Assembly: GCA_022385755.1 (NCBI GenBank)
Contig: MU278372.1
Span: forward strand, 62,001-126,000
Length of the DNA: 64,000 nucleotides
Direction: 5' to 3'
DNA from: Trametopsis cervina
Taxonomy: Eukaryota; Basidiomycota; Agaricomycetes; Polyporales; Irpicaceae
A program made the translations under genes and the position numbers. The notes below the pieces were generated by a model. The model did no database searches, had not been told where the DNA came from, and was given only the letters and a program-made list of their open reading frames with translations. The stretch's first letter is position 1; every line of letters begins with the position of its first letter. Below are positions 61,286 through 64,000 of this stretch, in pieces.

Positions 61286-61456
61286 GTGCCGATGGACGAC
61301 CGCGCGCAGAGTGCAGCTGTGGGTGTCTTATCTGTGGAAGGGACGGCTGGGTTGATCCCCGGACTTTGTACAGTAGAACGAGATGAAGTGCATACCTTCT
61401 GCTGAATCTGCAATATCACGATCACGGCGGGGAGATGCAAGTCTATATCAAGTTAA

Positions 61457-61489
61457 TAGTCAAAGCGTAGTCAAAGAGTAGTCAAAGCA
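61457..61489. repeat. Three copies of an 11-base unit (TAGTCAAAGNN)
   Basis: TAGTCAAAG starts at 61,457, 61,468 and 61,479, an exact period of 11 bases. It lies about 170-200 bases upstream of the folate gene start codon, so it could hold repeated protein-binding sites spaced one helical turn apart, or just be a slippage product. Confidence 0.7.
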
Positions 61490-61633
61490 GCAACAACGCT
61501 CTGAGGCTCGGAGCGGAGACTAATTGGCATCTGCAAACTTCGTGGCGTCCTCTTTATCCCATCGATCGCCAGGCGCGCGCGCGAGTAATAGCCGTCAAGT
61601 TTATCAGCGAACGCGAAACGAGAATAATATTAT

Positions 61634-61657
61634 CAGTGCCAGTGCCAGTGCTAGTGC
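61634..61657. repeat. Four copies of a 6-base unit (CAGTGC)
   Basis: CAGTGC occurs three times without gap followed by a TAGTGC variant. Simple microsatellite in non-coding DNA. Confidence 0.7.
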
Positions 61658-61808
61658 GTAACAGTCCGTGTCGTGAGGGGCGTATAGTAATGCTAGTCAG
61701 CGCAGAGCATGCGTGCGATTATTACAGACGTCTAGTACAAGCTATACATCCAATGATTCGTGGCTAGATCGTCATGAGATGCAGGCGAAAAAAAAATAAG
61801 CGGAGCCC

Positions 61809-64000
61809 CTAGCAGCCGTCGTACAGCGAGTTCCGCGGGAAGCTGTATCCCGCCTGGTCCCACGTCGTCAGGTTCGCGTCGCTGTACGCGTTGATGTGTC
61901 TGCAATGTCCCATCAGTGAGCAGTCCCATGGCGCTGCATGCCCGCACGTACTTTTGGATGTAGTCCGCAGTCGGCCGCGTGTCGGGATCGCACCCCACAC
62001 CGTTCTCCACGTCGTCGCGCTGGTACACACGCACATAGTCGATGTACATTTTCGAGGGGAATTGGAGGTGCTTAAAGTCCTGCTTCTGGAATGACGCTGT
62101 AATGGCGTATGTCAGCACCGCACTCGCATAATCACAAATATGAAGCCACGTACGCGCCATGCCCAGATTGAAGATGATGTACTAGGGGGCACAACGTCAG
62201 CTAGAAGCCATAATGACAAGCCGCGTCACCCACCATAGGTTCCTCAGAGATCAACCTCTGGCTGATCTGCGCAACGGGATCAGCACCAACCGCACCAGCC
62301 TTAACCTGCCAGCTCGGAGTGCCCTGACTATACCACGTAACATACCCCTCGTCTCGGTTCTTCGGATTTGACCACCACTCGTACCCATACGTCGCATATC
62401 CGTTCCCACCATAGTTGGCGCTATCTATCTTCGTCAGCGCAGACACCGCCTGTTGGTACACGCCTCCCTTATACGAGTTGATCGTCGTGATAGAGTCATC
62501 AAACACCTGCGTCACATCCGACGCGTTGTCGAACTCGTATTTCATGTTGTACGGCGCGATCTGCAAACTTTGCGAGACCTCGCCCGTGAACGTCGACACA
62601 TCTATCTGTGTCTCCAAGATATCGATTTCAGGGACGCCGCGCCCGTTCCGGGTTGTGGGTCCTGGGTGATCGGAGCCTGGACATGTGCATGCAGACAGTC
62701 GTTGGCCGGGGAGGAAACTGAGGGGTGAGTTGCCGACGCCGCCTGTAATGGCTTCCGGGGGATTTCCGTTGTGGTCCGTCTGGTTCGGGAATGTGCCAAG
62801 GTCGCATGAGTCGTAGCTATAAGGCCACATCCCTTCTGTGGTAGCACCGAAGCCAGCGCGACCCTATTACAGTTACAGAGTTTGAGTACGGTGGCAGCAG
62901 TCTCATGATGATGTAAACGCACCAAATTACCCATGGTCCATGCAGCTGGCCACAAACCCGGTGCTTCAGGCGAACCAGGCATACTGATCGACACTTCGAT
63001 GTACCCGGTTGTAAAGCAGAACTTGTTCCACGACTGCAGCATCCCACTACGCCAACTGAGATTCGCAATGGGCATCTCGTCCATAGTAATGACCAATTTC
63101 CCATTCTCGGTAACAATAGCCTGCAAACATACGTCATTCTCTTTCCTTCCCTCGAGTCGGTATACACACGCACCTGAGGATCATACCACTCCAGGTCTCC
63201 CGTCGGCCAGTAGTTGAAGTTTTGTGCCTCCCAGAACGGGTCGTCTCCGGGCCAGAACGTGCGCCCCTCCAGGTTGAACTCGTCACTGAACACGAGGTTG
63301 TAGTTCTTCCCATCCGAGCCAACACGCGACTTGGCCTCCGGCGGCGTGTCTTTATCGATAAGTGACGGAAGGTTCGGGAAGTTCGCAACCTGTCCCGACC
63401 CGTTTATCCCACCAAGGTTGAAGCCAGGCCCAATGCTCTTCGGCTGCCGTGCGTATATTATGATTGGGTATCCCGCGAACAGTGTGAGCAGCCCTGCAAC
63501 GAGAATAAAGAGAGCAGAGGCGTTCATCCATCCTCTTGCTGAGAATAGTGTGAATGATCTGTCGAGCGCTGCGTCGCGCACGGGATCCGGGTTGTGGAGA
63601 GGGTCGTCTAGGTCGGGGTCCTTGGTGTCCCACATATACGGCGGAATAGTGTTTGTGTTGTTGACCATTGGTGCAGTGCCTGCCTTTTCACCTGTTGTCC
63701 CGAGCGATACCTCTGACGGTGCATTGCTGAAACGCGACGCTGAGTATTGGGAGGGTTGTAGGTTGGGATTGTACTAGGCGCCACAGTTCAGCGTATGATG
63801 GATCCTGTAAATAAAGAGCACGCACTGAATAGGGCCCGTAGGCATTTCCGATGGATCCTGTGGCCACACGATGCGCTGTCTCCTCTCTATCCTCCCTTAC
63901 AATGTAACTCGATTGCGACGGCTGTGGTTGAGGCATCGCTATGGGCATAGTCGAGCTGTACGAATGGTTCTGCGATGACGGTTGTCGGCTGGGCCCAGCC
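61809..64000 (-). CDS. KRE6/SKN1-like beta-glucan synthesis protein, GH16 fold (N-terminus cut by window edge)
   Basis: Type II membrane protein of the secretory pathway needed for beta-1,6-glucan in the cell wall. The cytoplasmic N-terminus is Pro/Gln/Ser-rich ([17 protein letters not shown]), runs off the right edge, and is spliced to [20 protein letters not shown]. Then [19 protein letters not shown] and, after [18 protein letters not shown], one membrane helix ([18 protein letters not shown]). The lumenal SKN1 domain reads [48 protein letters not shown], and the GH16 catalytic string PEIDILETQ (E-x-D-x-x-E). The end is [11 protein letters not shown] and a stop at 61,809. About six introns. 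The catalytic acids are kept; whether the family hydrolyses or transfers glucan is not settled. Confidence 0.92.

Larger units (their letters stand above)
61286..61808. other. Intergenic with short tandem repeats
   Basis: About 520 bases between the folate gene start and the KRE6-like stop, with two small tandem repeats (listed separately) and a GCGCGC run near 61,574. Expected to hold the folate gene promoter. Confidence 0.5.

Noticed and set aside
60846..61440. Plus- and minus-strand frames of 96-202 codons over the folate gene
   Set aside because: Shadows of the clearly identified folate ligase frame.
1..64000. Multi-gene defence, CRISPR or secondary-metabolite cluster
   Set aside because: Genes are single housekeeping genes of unrelated pathways in eukaryotic arrangement; no array, toxin-antitoxin pair, PKS, NRPS or terpene synthase seen.

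Overview
This window is nuclear DNA from a fungus, most probably a basidiomycete (Agaricomycotina-like). Nearly every gene is broken by short introns of about 50-65 bases with GT..AG ends, the protein set is typically fungal (CET1-type RNA triphosphatase, Zn2Cys6 regulator, KRE6/SKN1 glucan protein, Grh1-type GRASP), and there are several F-box-like and MATH-BTB genes of the kind expanded in mushrooms. I saw no operon, no bacterial-style ribosome binding site, no tRNA or rRNA, no CRISPR array and no intact transposon. Exon joins given here were read by eye from frame, donor and acceptor.

Layout, left to right. 1-12.8 kb: a huge minus-strand midasin gene (60S ribosome assembly), running off the left edge. 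13.0-14.3 kb: ketopantoate reductase (minus), divergent from a small basic protein gene at 14.5 kb with a GC-AG intron. 15.3-17.1 kb: a secreted/type I membrane protein (minus). 17.8-19.5 kb: branched-chain 2-oxoacid dehydrogenase E1 alpha (minus), divergent from the mRNA-capping RNA triphosphatase at 19.8-21.0 kb. 21.7-23.3 kb: FAD enzyme of the tricarballylate dehydrogenase/fumarate reductase type. 23.4-24.7 kb: F-box/LRR-like protein (minus). 25.0-26.2 kb: ZIP9-like metal transporter (minus). 26.6-27.8 kb: phytanoyl-CoA-dioxygenase-like enzyme (minus). 28.3-28.75 kb: small orphan gene (minus), divergent from a mitochondrial K+/H+ exchange-related gene (29.0-30.3 kb). 30.3-32.8 kb: a 2.5 kb stretch without a convincing gene. 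32.8-38.0 kb: two related F-box-like genes in tandem. 38.2-39.4 kb: short-chain dehydrogenase (minus), divergent from a SART3/Prp24-like U6 snRNP factor (39.8-43.9 kb). 44.0-46.5 kb: MATH-BTB protein. 47.2-48.8 kb: GRASP protein (minus). 48.8-50.7 kb: mostly non-coding with a doubtful small locus. 50.7-53.2 kb: mitochondrial PPR-like protein. 54.3-57.2 kb: Zn2Cys6 transcription factor. 57.7-59.6 kb: SUMO E1 subunit AOS1, convergent with folylpolyglutamate/dihydrofolate synthase (59.7-61.3 kb, minus). 61.8-64.0 kb: KRE6/SKN1-like GH16 protein (minus), running off the right edge.

The genes are mostly housekeeping and do not form a pathway cluster; their adjacency looks like ordinary eukaryotic gene order with several closely spaced divergent pairs. 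Two adjacent cofactor genes of different pathways (pantothenate at 13-14 kb, folate at 60 kb) are far apart and unrelated in context. I did not find a convincing new multi-gene system. The places most worth a second look are the 2.5 kb empty stretch, the doubtful locus at 49.7-50.45 kb, the unusual start exon of the 33 kb F-box gene, the GC-AG intron at 14.5 kb, and the FAD enzyme as a possible old transfer from bacteria.
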